NCBI GenBank assembly: GCA_031290075.1
Contig: JAITOG010000004.1
Location: 1-11,015 of the forward strand
Reading direction: 5' to 3'
Length of the DNA: 11,015 bases
Source of the DNA: Holosporales bacterium
Lineage (GTDB): Bacteria > Pseudomonadota > Alphaproteobacteria > BNTO01
The first letter of the stretch is position 1; every line of letters starts with the position of its first letter. The position numbers and the translations under genes were made by a program. The notes below the pieces were generated by a model that saw only the letters and a list, made by a program, of their open reading frames with translations, was not told the DNA's origin and did not search any database. Positions 1-5,438 of this stretch are shown piece after piece.

Positions 1-339
1 GAGCAATTGAAAACAATTTTCCATTTAAAATGGCGCCGATTTCCAACCTACTCTTGTATTTGGCGCATTTTAGTAAGAGTAAAAGTTGAGGATTTAGAAT
101 CTGCATTTCGTAAGTATACTGGGGTCCCCAAAGAATGCGGATTTTAATTGCTGCCAATCTTGAAATCCAAGAGTTTGAATCCGCAATTTTTTTGGGTTTG
201 GTATAGTACCACTTTAAGCAATGAAACTCAACAAATGCATTACTGCGTTGATGGCAAACAACTTAGGGGGAGTGTTTCTAAAAATGAATGTGGTGTTAGA
301 GTTTTTGAAGCATCAACTACATTAGGAAATATTGTTATA
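1..339 (+). pseudogene. ISAs1-family transposase fragment, interrupted and truncated
   Basis: This is the decayed N-terminal part of a DDE transposase of the ISAs1 (H-repeat/YhhI-like) group. Frame 1 enters from the left window edge and reads LKWRRFPTYS, then DLESAFRKY, which fits the conserved region before the catalytic core. It is then cut by a MITE-like element (115-205). The same frame resumes with STTLSNETQQ and the motif CVDGKQLRGS, equivalent to the IDGKTLRxS motif that carries the first catalytic Asp in this family. Removing the element with one TATA copy rejoins the frame exactly, with the spacing expected between the FR-Y and DGK motifs. Similarity continues to about GNIVI and stops where a second element starts (336). 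The rest of the transposase is absent downstream, so it cannot be active. Family recognition is from remembered ISAs1 proteins, not a search. Confidence 0.8.
115..205 (-). mobile_element. MITE-like element, copy A (inside transposase pseudogene)
   Basis: A short non-coding element bounded on both sides by TATA (115-118 and 202-205). Its ends form imperfect inverted repeats of about 30 bp sharing a C-rich/A-rich stretch and the core TGCGGATT. The middle (TTGCTGCCAAT ... TTGAAATCC) matches copies B and C in reverse orientation. It interrupts the transposase reading frame. Excising 87 bp (one TATA plus the interior) restores RKYSTTLSNETQQ in frame, which indicates a clean insertion, probably with a TATA target duplication. 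No coding capacity is evident, so it would depend on a transposase in trans. Confidence 0.75.
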
Positions 340-428
340 CCCAAACTCCCAAAAATTGCGGATTCAAACTTCTTGGGGTTCAAGGGATTAGCAGCAATTA
401 AATCCGCATTCTTTGGGGGCTCGGTATA
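336..428 (+). mobile_element. MITE-like element, copy B
   Basis: Second copy of the same element, in the opposite orientation to copy A, with TATA at 336-339 and 425-428. It contains the conserved arms AATTGCGGATT and ATCCGCATTCTTTGGGGG and the central GCAGCAATTAA. It sits where transposase similarity ends. The collapsed sequence beyond it (CAYYIAKSL then stop) does not resemble the family, so either the insertion lies at a deletion junction or later loss removed the rest. Confidence 0.75.
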
Positions 429-446
429 TGCGCCTATTACATAGCA

Positions 447-477
447 AAATCCCTCTGAAAAATTTTCAAAGGGATTT
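447..477 (-). terminator. Hairpin downstream of pal, probable terminator
   Basis: An inverted repeat, AAATCCCT-CTGAAAA paired with TTTTC-AAAGGGATTT, gives a stem of about 14 bp with one mismatch and a minimal loop. On the minus strand it lies about 20 bases after the pal stop and ends in a short run of four Ts, fitting a weak intrinsic terminator. It is nearly symmetric but no plus-strand gene needs it. Confidence 0.55.
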
Positions 478-498
478 ACTTTATTAACAACAGCAATA

Positions 499-963
499 TT
501 ATTCAATAACAATAATATGTGCACGACGATTCAAAGCGTGATCTTGCCCTGTATCTCCTTGCGAAATCAAAGATTCTTTTCCATAAGAAATTGTTGTAAC
601 ACGCGAAGCCTCAACTCCATTTTCCACTAAGAAGGATTTTGCTGATTCAGCACGACGACTTCCTAAAGCAAGGTTATAATCAGTTGTTCCGCGCTTATCA
701 CAATGCCCTTCAACTGTGATATTCCTGCTTGTATACATCTTTAACCAAGATGTTACTTGCAATAAGGAATCACGTGCTTCAGGTATTAAATCATAACGGT
801 CAAATCCGAAATAAACGGTATTTTTAACGTTTTGATCAAAATCCGCTGCAGTTCCAGGTCCTGTTGAAGAAGACACCGAATCAACATCTTTATTCCGATG
901 GCTACAAGAAACAAGAAATAATCCTATTCCTACCACAGCTACTAAATTCTTAAATTTGAACAT
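499..963 (-). CDS. pal: Peptidoglycan-associated lipoprotein Pal
   Basis: Pal is an outer-membrane lipoprotein that binds peptidoglycan through an OmpA-like domain and works with TolB and TolQRA to keep the envelope together during division. The 154-residue product opens with a lysine-bearing signal peptide and a lipobox LVSC, with Cys20 as the predicted lipidated residue. A short Ser/Gly-rich linker follows, then the OmpA-C domain (about 48-153). Its hallmarks are VYFGFDRYDL, VEGHCDKRGT (Asp89 in the meso-DAP-binding position), NLALGSRRAES (Arg104) and NRRAHI. The ATG at 963 is chosen over the TTG six bases upstream because AGAGAGG lies 7 bases before the ATG and only about one base before the TTG. 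Length and domain order are normal. The usual tolB and cpoB neighbours are absent: the gene stands alone between transposon debris and fabF, with its own likely terminator. Confidence 0.93.
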   Translation of the reverse strand: MFKFKNLVAVVGIGLFLVSCSHRNKDVDSVSSSTGPGTAADFDQNVKNTVYFGFDRYDLIPEARDSLLQVTSWLKMYTSRNITVEGHCDKRGTTDYNLALGSRRAESAKSFLVENGVEASRVTTISYGKESLISQGDTGQDHALNRRAHIIVIE

Positions 964-969
964 AAACAA

Positions 970-1216
970 ACCTCTCTTAACATACTCGGCTAATTTTAAT
1001 CATAAAAATACTAAAAAATCATTAAAAATTTATTTATTTTTTAACATTTTTTTACGTGGTCAAATATGTATTTTTCTATAACTTCCTATTATTTACAGTA
1101 TAGTAAATTTATTAATAAAAAATTAAAAATTAATTTACCCCACAATAAAAACATTTTTTAATATTATATTTTTTTTAGAAAATTAAACTAAATTAGTTAA
1201 AACCTAATATTATTTA
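970..1216. other. AT-rich spacer between fabF and pal
   Basis: This very AT-rich gap separates two minus-strand genes. It probably holds the pal promoter: a TTGACC-like -35 (minus strand, 1058-1063) is visible, but the matching -10 (AAAATA, 1035-1040) is poor. A short AACTAA/TTAGTT inverted repeat near 1187-1199 lies just past the fabF stop, too weak to call a terminator. No gene is seen. Confidence 0.4.
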
Positions 1217-2485
1217 TTAAATCTTCCTAAAAATCAAAGTTGCGTTTGTTCCTCCAAAACCAAAGGAATTTGAGAGAACAACTTGCACTTCCTTTTTTCT
1301 GGCTTTTAACGGGATCAAATCTAAATTGTACTCGTTATCTGGATCTTCCAAATTAAGAGTTGGAGGTAAAATACCATCGCGCAAGCTTTGTAAGCAAAAA
1401 ATCGCTTCAACCGCTCCAGCTCCTCCAAGAAGATGCCCTATCGCAGACTTGGTTGAAGAAATACAAAGGTTATTTTCCGCATGATTTTTAAACAATCTAT
1501 AAATAGCCATTGCCTCTACAGTATCTCCGGGCTGTGTTGATGTTCCGTGAGCATTAATATAATCTACTTGTTCGGCGTGAATACCAGCATTTTTGAGAGC
1601 GGCCTTCATGGCGCGATAAGCCCCATCTCCATCGATTGATGGGGCTGTTATATGGTAGGCATCGCTAGACATTCCATATCCTATTATTTCAGCATAAATT
1701 GTTGCTCCACGTGCTATGGCGTGTTCGTATTCCTCCAAAACCAATGCACCAGCTCCTTCAGCGATTGCAAAACCATCACGTCCTTTATCCCAAGGACGAG
1801 AAGCTTTTTCAGGGGTGTCATTATAGTGCGTTGAAAGCGCCCTTGCGGCGGCAAAACCAGCAACTCCGAACCGGAAAATTGTTGATTCTGCGCCTCCTGC
1901 TACCATAACATCTGCATCACCAAACATAATTATTCTTGCAGCATCACCAATTGAATGCGTTCCCGAAGAACAGGCAGTTACTGTTGCATGATTAGGACCT
2001 TTAAGCTTATGCCTAATAGAAATGTGACCAGAAGCAAGGTTTATTAGAGCTGATGGAACAAAGAATGGACTAACACGACGCGCTCCGTTCTCAAATAAGG
2101 TGACGGAGTTTTCGTAAATCTTTGGAAGTCCCCCAATTCCAGCTCCAAAAGACACCCCTGTCGTTTCCTGATCGTGAGTATTTTTAGGATGCCAATTTGC
2201 CATATCAAGAGATTCTTGCGCTGCGGCCAAAGCAAACATAATAAATTTGTCCATACGACGTTGTTCAGGTTGATCAACATATTTATCAACAACAAAAAAA
2301 TCTGAACACTCCTCAGGAGTTGTTGGAACTATTCCAGCAATTTTTGATGGCAAATCTGAAACATCAAATTGAGTGATCCGTTTAATACCAGATTCACTTG
2401 CAATCAATCTTTTCCAAGTCTGCTCTGCTCCGCAAGCAAGAGGACTTACCATTCCAAATCCTGTTACAACAACACGCCTAATCAT
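1217..2485 (-). CDS. fabF: 3-oxoacyl-[acyl-carrier-protein] synthase II (KAS II)
   Basis: A condensing enzyme of type II fatty-acid synthesis. It transfers an acyl chain from ACP to its active-site Cys and condenses it with malonyl-ACP in the cytoplasm, extending the chain by two carbons. The 422-residue product matches the usual FabF length. The Cys-His-His triad and the conserved Lys are all present: Cys172 in TVTACSSGTHS, His313 in NAHGTSTQPGD, Lys346 and His351 in TKSAIGHLLGGAGA. The C-terminal GFGGTNATL loop (409-417) is intact. It starts 12 bases after the acpP stop, with a weak GTGAG as ribosome site, so it is probably co-transcribed with acpP, the common acpP-fabF order. Nothing indicates loss of function. 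A specialised paralogue cannot be excluded because the remaining fab genes are not in view. Confidence 0.93.
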   Translation of the reverse strand: MIRRVVVTGFGMVSPLACGAEQTWKRLIASESGIKRITQFDVSDLPSKIAGIVPTTPEECSDFFVVDKYVDQPEQRRMDKFIMFALAAAQESLDMANWHPKNTHDQETTGVSFGAGIGGLPKIYENSVTLFENGARRVSPFFVPSALINLASGHISIRHKLKGPNHATVTACSSGTHSIGDAARIIMFGDADVMVAGGAESTIFRFGVAGFAAARALSTHYNDTPEKASRPWDKGRDGFAIAEGAGALVLEEYEHAIARGATIYAEIIGYGMSSDAYHITAPSIDGDGAYRAMKAALKNAGIHAEQVDYINAHGTSTQPGDTVEAMAIYRLFKNHAENNLCISSTKSAIGHLLGGAGAVEAIFCLQSLRDGILPPTLNLEDPDNEYNLDLIPLKARKKEVQVVLSNSFGFGGTNATLIFRKI

Positions 2486-2497
2486 AAACTCACTGTC

Positions 2498-2746
2498 TTA
2501 TTTTGCTATTCCTTCTGCAATTTTTGCTTCTATATATGCAATAGCAGAACCAATAGAAACAATACTGTTAGAATCTTTTTCAGGTATTTCACACCCAAAT
2601 TCTTTCTCCATATCAAGAATAATCTCGAATAAAGTTAAACTATCTACCCCTAGATCATTAGCTAAATTAGCGTCATTTGAAAATTTATCTTCAGGTATTT
2701 TTATGTGCTTACGAACTATTTCCATCATTCTTCCTTCTACAGACAT
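2498..2746 (-). CDS. acpP: Acyl carrier protein
   Basis: A small acidic carrier protein that holds growing acyl chains as thioesters on a 4'-phosphopantetheine arm attached by AcpS. The 82-residue product has the modification site in DLGVDSLTLFEI, with Ser36 as the attachment residue. The helix II/III region, EKEFGCEIPEKD, is typical of ACPs. The DSL motif is followed by T rather than the usual D, a mild departure. A clear GAGG lies 8 bases before the ATG. It is the first gene of a two-gene unit with fabF, which supports a role in fatty-acid synthesis. It is shorter than, and differs from, the AcpXL type dedicated to very-long-chain lipid A acyls, so the general ACP is the better call. Confidence 0.9.
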   Translation of the reverse strand: MSVEGRMMEIVRKHIKIPEDKFSNDANLANDLGVDSLTLFEIILDMEKEFGCEIPEKDSNSIVSIGSAIAYIEAKIAEGIAK

Positions 2747-2839
2747 CTTACTTTCCTCTTTTATAAAAAAAACGAATAAAACTCAGATAAACTATTTCTA
2801 TCACATATTTTGTTTTTACAAAAACATGTTTTAGTAAGT

Positions 2840-2935
2840 TATAACCCAAACCCCAAAAAATTGCGGATTCAAACTTTTTGGGTTTCAAGAATTGGCAGCA
2901 ATTAAAATCCGCATTCTTTTGGGGGACCCAGTATA
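2840..2935 (+). mobile_element. MITE-like element, copy C
   Basis: Third copy of the TATA-bounded element (TATA at 2840-2843 and 2932-2935), same orientation as copy B. It has the clearest arms: ACCCAAACCCC...AATTGCGGATT on the left, and AATCCGCATTC...TGGGGGACCCAG on the right, with TTGGCAGCAATTAAAA in the middle. It lies between the acpP promoter region and the 3' end of the next minus-strand gene. Internal bases agree closely with copy A read in reverse. Confidence 0.75.
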
Positions 2936-2961
2936 TTTTGGAGAGATCTCAAAATGGGTTC

Positions 2962-3942
2962 TCAATCCATGTGAAATGAAACAGCTCCTGAAGGTGTTTC
3001 TGACTTTTGGCAACGCCAAAAAGCCAAACTCATATTTGGTATAGCATCTGTGGGTTCCCACCAATTACCTAGAGGAACAACTGTACATGCAGAATTTGGT
3101 GACTTTTCTGGGGTTCCAAAATTACGTATAAAATGTTCATTAAGTTCGCCTGTTATTCTACTAAAATCAATTCCATCACGCATTTGAGCTATTCCATTAA
3201 TTATCGTAATAACAGATATTTGCTCACAATCTTTTTTTATAAGCTTTTTTACTATTTCAAGGAAATTATCGATTTTATTTTTTATTCCTTTCATTAAAAA
3301 TGATAATTCCCATTTGCCATCATAAAATCCTAAAACAGGTATAATTTCAACATTTTCCAATGATGGTGTTTTTGCTTCAATAAAGCGTCCTAAAAGGACC
3401 TTTACGTCAGCTTCTGGTCTTGATCTTGATTCCGGAAAAGGAGAAAAAAGACAACATGGTGAATGTTGAATTATTTCCTGTAATTCTTTCGTATTTGCTA
3501 TTTCCAACCTTAGTTTCTCAGGAATACGTTGCGCACATAGACTTATTAAGGTATATGCTAAAGCGCTTCCCGGAACGGGAGAAGGGTAGACATGAGAAGA
3601 AGGAGGAGGATATTCCGTTTGCTTCTGAGTCCGATGAACTTCCTGACAGCCTAGCCCACCTTGTGGAAAATTTTCTGGGCTATGTCTATTAGTATTAGAA
3701 CACTGGATTTTATCATGTTCAGTGTTGGCAGATTCGACGAGGTTTCCAACTTGAATTTCATTGCGATCAGGTAGATTAATTGAAATAAGGCAACAATAAA
3801 AAGGGCAACACCATCTACGGTTTTCAACAACATTTTCATTAACATAAGTTCTCTTTTGTTCACTTGAAAAACCAGATGAGCATAAATTGTTAAAATTTAA
3901 TGCAAAGAATATAAAAAATTCCAATAAGCAAAAAAAATTCAT
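2962..3942 (-). CDS. Hypothetical exported cysteine-rich protein
   Basis: I do not recognise this 326-residue protein. It begins with a hydrophobic, Phe-rich segment (MNFFCLLEFFIFFALNF) that looks like a Sec signal peptide. The mature part is Cys-rich near its N-terminus (RRWCCPFYCC at about 43-51, more Cys near 81 and 99), with a Pro-rich stretch PPPSSHVYPSPVPGS (112-126). The C-terminal half is more regular and probably folded: ELSFLMKGIKNKIDNFLEIV, a Lys-rich helix, then NWWEP and AFWRC near the end. About 12 Cys remain after the signal, which suggests disulphides in an oxidising compartment. The ATG at 3942 is preferred over the upstream TTG (3954) because the signal peptide starts cleanly there; its GAG ribosome site is weak. 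A reading frame this long without stops in such AT-rich DNA supports a real gene. Confidence 0.6.
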   Translation of the reverse strand: MNFFCLLEFFIFFALNFNNLCSSGFSSEQKRTYVNENVVENRRWCCPFYCCLISINLPDRNEIQVGNLVESANTEHDKIQCSNTNRHSPENFPQGGLGCQEVHRTQKQTEYPPPSSHVYPSPVPGSALAYTLISLCAQRIPEKLRLEIANTKELQEIIQHSPCCLFSPFPESRSRPEADVKVLLGRFIEAKTPSLENVEIIPVLGFYDGKWELSFLMKGIKNKIDNFLEIVKKLIKKDCEQISVITIINGIAQMRDGIDFSRITGELNEHFIRNFGTPEKSPNSACTVVPLGNWWEPTDAIPNMSLAFWRCQKSETPSGAVSFHMD

Positions 3943-4025
3943 TTGGGTACTCAAATATTGGATTCACAACATAAATGTTACCATATAACCATAAAAAAAT
4001 AAAATATTGTCTTGTTGTTATTTCT

Positions 4026-4117
4026 TCCCTAATTTAGAGAGAGTTAAGCAATCATTTACTCCTGGTTAGTCAGGAAAATCCTTTTTTCTGATAAGTGGAA
4101 AAACAATTTTACAATTC
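4026..4117 (-). repeat. Dispersed repeat block 1, copy at rseP side
   Basis: About 90 bp matching the reverse complement of 8321-8410 at roughly 85-90% by eye. Shared runs include CTAATTTAGAGAGAGTT and GGAAAATCCTTTTTTCTG. The main difference is a small insertion near 4064-4071. On the minus strand it carries the 3' end of an open frame (GIVKLFFHLSEKRIF) followed by a conserved stretch beyond the stop, as the end of a mobile element might. Confidence 0.75.
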
Positions 4118-4247
4118 CCTGCCTCTTGCGAGCGGAATTATTCATGAATTCACTCACAACCTTCAACGTTTCTTGTCCTTCAAAAAAAACTTGTTTCTGA
4201 CACGTAGTACGCTCCGTGTTCTGTGCTCCGTTTTTCCTTAAAAACCC
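4056..4247 (-). pseudogene. Coding-like remnant of an unidentified mobile element
   Basis: On the minus strand a frame of about 63 codons stays open between two stops and crosses both repeat blocks. It includes LRKNGAQNTERTTCQKQ, then VFFEGQETLKVVSEF, then GIVKLFFHLSEKRIF and a stop. It lacks a start codon and ribosome site. The KNG...TTC...K pattern faintly recalls the zinc-ribbon start of IS1-like transposases, but this is too weak to name a family. The peptide pieces VFFEGQETLKVVSEF and KLF-HLSEKRIF recur in the copy near 8.4 kb, arguing that it was once protein-coding. Confidence 0.4.
4141..4199 (-). repeat. Dispersed repeat block 2, copy at rseP side
   Basis: A 59-bp block nearly identical (only a few mismatches) to the reverse complement of 8442-8500. 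The shared core includes ATTCACTCACAACCTTC and AACGTTTCTTGTCCTTC. Read on the minus strand it encodes VFFEGQETLKVVSEF. Confidence 0.8.
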
Positions 4248-4277
4248 TCAGTTAAAATTATCCATGAAGACAACTTC

Positions 4278-5438
4278 TTAAAACAATTTTTTAAAAAAGA
4301 CAATAATTTTTTTTACAATTCCGTAATTTACCAAGTCATTCCAAGTTGCCCAAATCATTAATCCGATAACAATAAATAATCCTCCACTATAAATAAAATT
4401 AATAGTCGTGGCAGAAAGTGGTTTACGTCTTATAAATTCAAGAAGATTTATAACAATACTTCCACCATCAAGTACAGGAATTGGAAGTAAGTTAAAAATC
4501 GCTAAACTGAAAGATAACATTGCCATAAAGTTTAAAAATGTTACCAAACCACTAGACATGCTCTGGTTTGCAAAATCACCAATTGATAAAATTCCTCCCA
4601 ACTTTGCTCCATCTTTTTTTCCAAACAAAGCTTTAGTAAGGCCAGAAACCATAGAAATTGCAATAACATAACAATATTGAATCCCTAATGATATTGTTTG
4701 CCAAACTGAGGCTTTTGTGAAAATTAAATCTCCAGCCAAATGAATTCCAATTATTTTCGCTGGAATTTTCTCTCCTGATGAATCTTGAGTATATAAAGAT
4801 ATCTTAGTTGTGCATTCTTCATTGCCACGTTTATAATGCAAAATTACATCTTTTCCAGCGTTTTTTTCCAAAAAATTCTTCATTTCTGAAAAAACTTCAA
4901 TTTTTTCATCATTCAATCCTGTAATTAAATCCCCGCCTTGTAATCCACACTTAGCAGCAATCGAGTTCTCAGCAACATCCTTAATTTTTGGAATTGTATC
5001 TGGTATTCCTTTCCATAGCCCAATAAATATGAATATTAAAAGAGTAAAAATAATATTCATAAGAGGACCACCAAAAGCAACTGCGGTTCTTTGAAGAGGA
5101 GTTTTTGAAGGTAAAGTTTTGCTAAGAGCTTCTTCATCAAGTCCTTCAAAATTAGAGCGTACACTTGAAGCATCGGCATCGCCAAGCATCATTACGTATC
5201 CGCCAAGAGGTATCCACCTAAAGCACCAGCGAGTTCCTTTTTTATCTGTCCATCCAAAAATTTCAGGGCCATACCCTATTGAAAATGTTGTAACGTGAAC
5301 GTTGTTATATCGAGCTATTAGGAAATGCCCCATTTCATGAATAAACACAATAACCGTTAATACAAGTATGAACGGTAAAAAACTACTTACCGTCTCAATA
5401 ATTTTACTAATCATAAGAGCTCCAAATTCACCTATCAT
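4278..5438 (-). CDS. rseP: Site-2 zinc metalloprotease RseP (RIP protease)
   Basis: An inner-membrane intramembrane protease that cleaves anti-sigma factors and signal-peptide remnants within the membrane. The 386-residue product has the zinc motif HEMGH (His34, Glu35, His38) in the first transmembrane helix (about 17-38) and the alphaproteobacterial [14 protein letters not shown] second helix begins near FGGPLMN (122-140). A single PDZ domain lies at about 150-215, followed by the third zinc-ligand motif [11 protein letters not shown] (316-326, Asp324) and a final helix (about 350-366). The start overlaps the gyrA stop as ATGA, with GGAGAG 8 bases upstream. An ATG at codon 9, also preceded by GGAG, is an alternative start. 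Many proteobacteria place rseP with dxr, cdsA and bamA; here it is tied to gyrA and no bamA follows. Confidence 0.93.
   Translation of the reverse strand: MIGEFGALMISKIIETVSSFLPFILVLTVIVFIHEMGHFLIARYNNVHVTTFSIGYGPEIFGWTDKKGTRWCFRWIPLGGYVMMLGDADASSVRSNFEGLDEEALSKTLPSKTPLQRTAVAFGGPLMNIIFTLLIFIFIGLWKGIPDTIPKIKDVAENSIAAKCGLQGGDLITGLNDEKIEVFSEMKNFLEKNAGKDVILHYKRGNEECTTKISLYTQDSSGEKIPAKIIGIHLAGDLIFTKASVWQTISLGIQYCYVIAISMVSGLTKALFGKKDGAKLGGILSIGDFANQSMSSGLVTFLNFMAMLSFSLAIFNLLPIPVLDGGSIVINLLEFIRRKPLSATTINFIYSGGLFIVIGLMIWATWNDLVNYGIVKKIIVFFKKLF

Larger units (their letters stand above)
3943..4277. other. Repeat-bearing spacer between orphan gene and rseP
   Basis: This gap contains no intact gene. Positions 4026-4117 and 4141-4199 are dispersed repeat blocks also found inverted upstream of gyrA. 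A minus-strand open frame without a start crosses both (4056-4247). The stretch 4201-4240 carries a twofold GCTCCGT motif. The part next to 3942 should hold the orphan gene's promoter, but no convincing -35/-10 pair was found. No terminator for rseP was identified. Confidence 0.5.

Noticed and set aside
148..444. 98-codon plus-strand frame read as a hypothetical gene
   Set aside because: It starts inside MITE copy A, crosses a transposase fragment and ends in MITE copy B; it is a composite of debris, not a gene.
2498..2746. AcpXL (lipid A very-long-chain acyl carrier)
   Set aside because: Length and sequence around the DSL motif fit a general ACP better, and no lipid A acyltransferase genes are adjacent.
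2373..2834. 153-codon plus-strand frame over acpP/fabF
   Set aside because: It is antisense to the well-supported acpP and the start of fabF, and has no recognisable features.
3420..3692. 90-codon plus-strand frame within the Cys-rich gene
   Set aside because: The minus-strand frame is much longer and has a signal peptide; this is its shadow.
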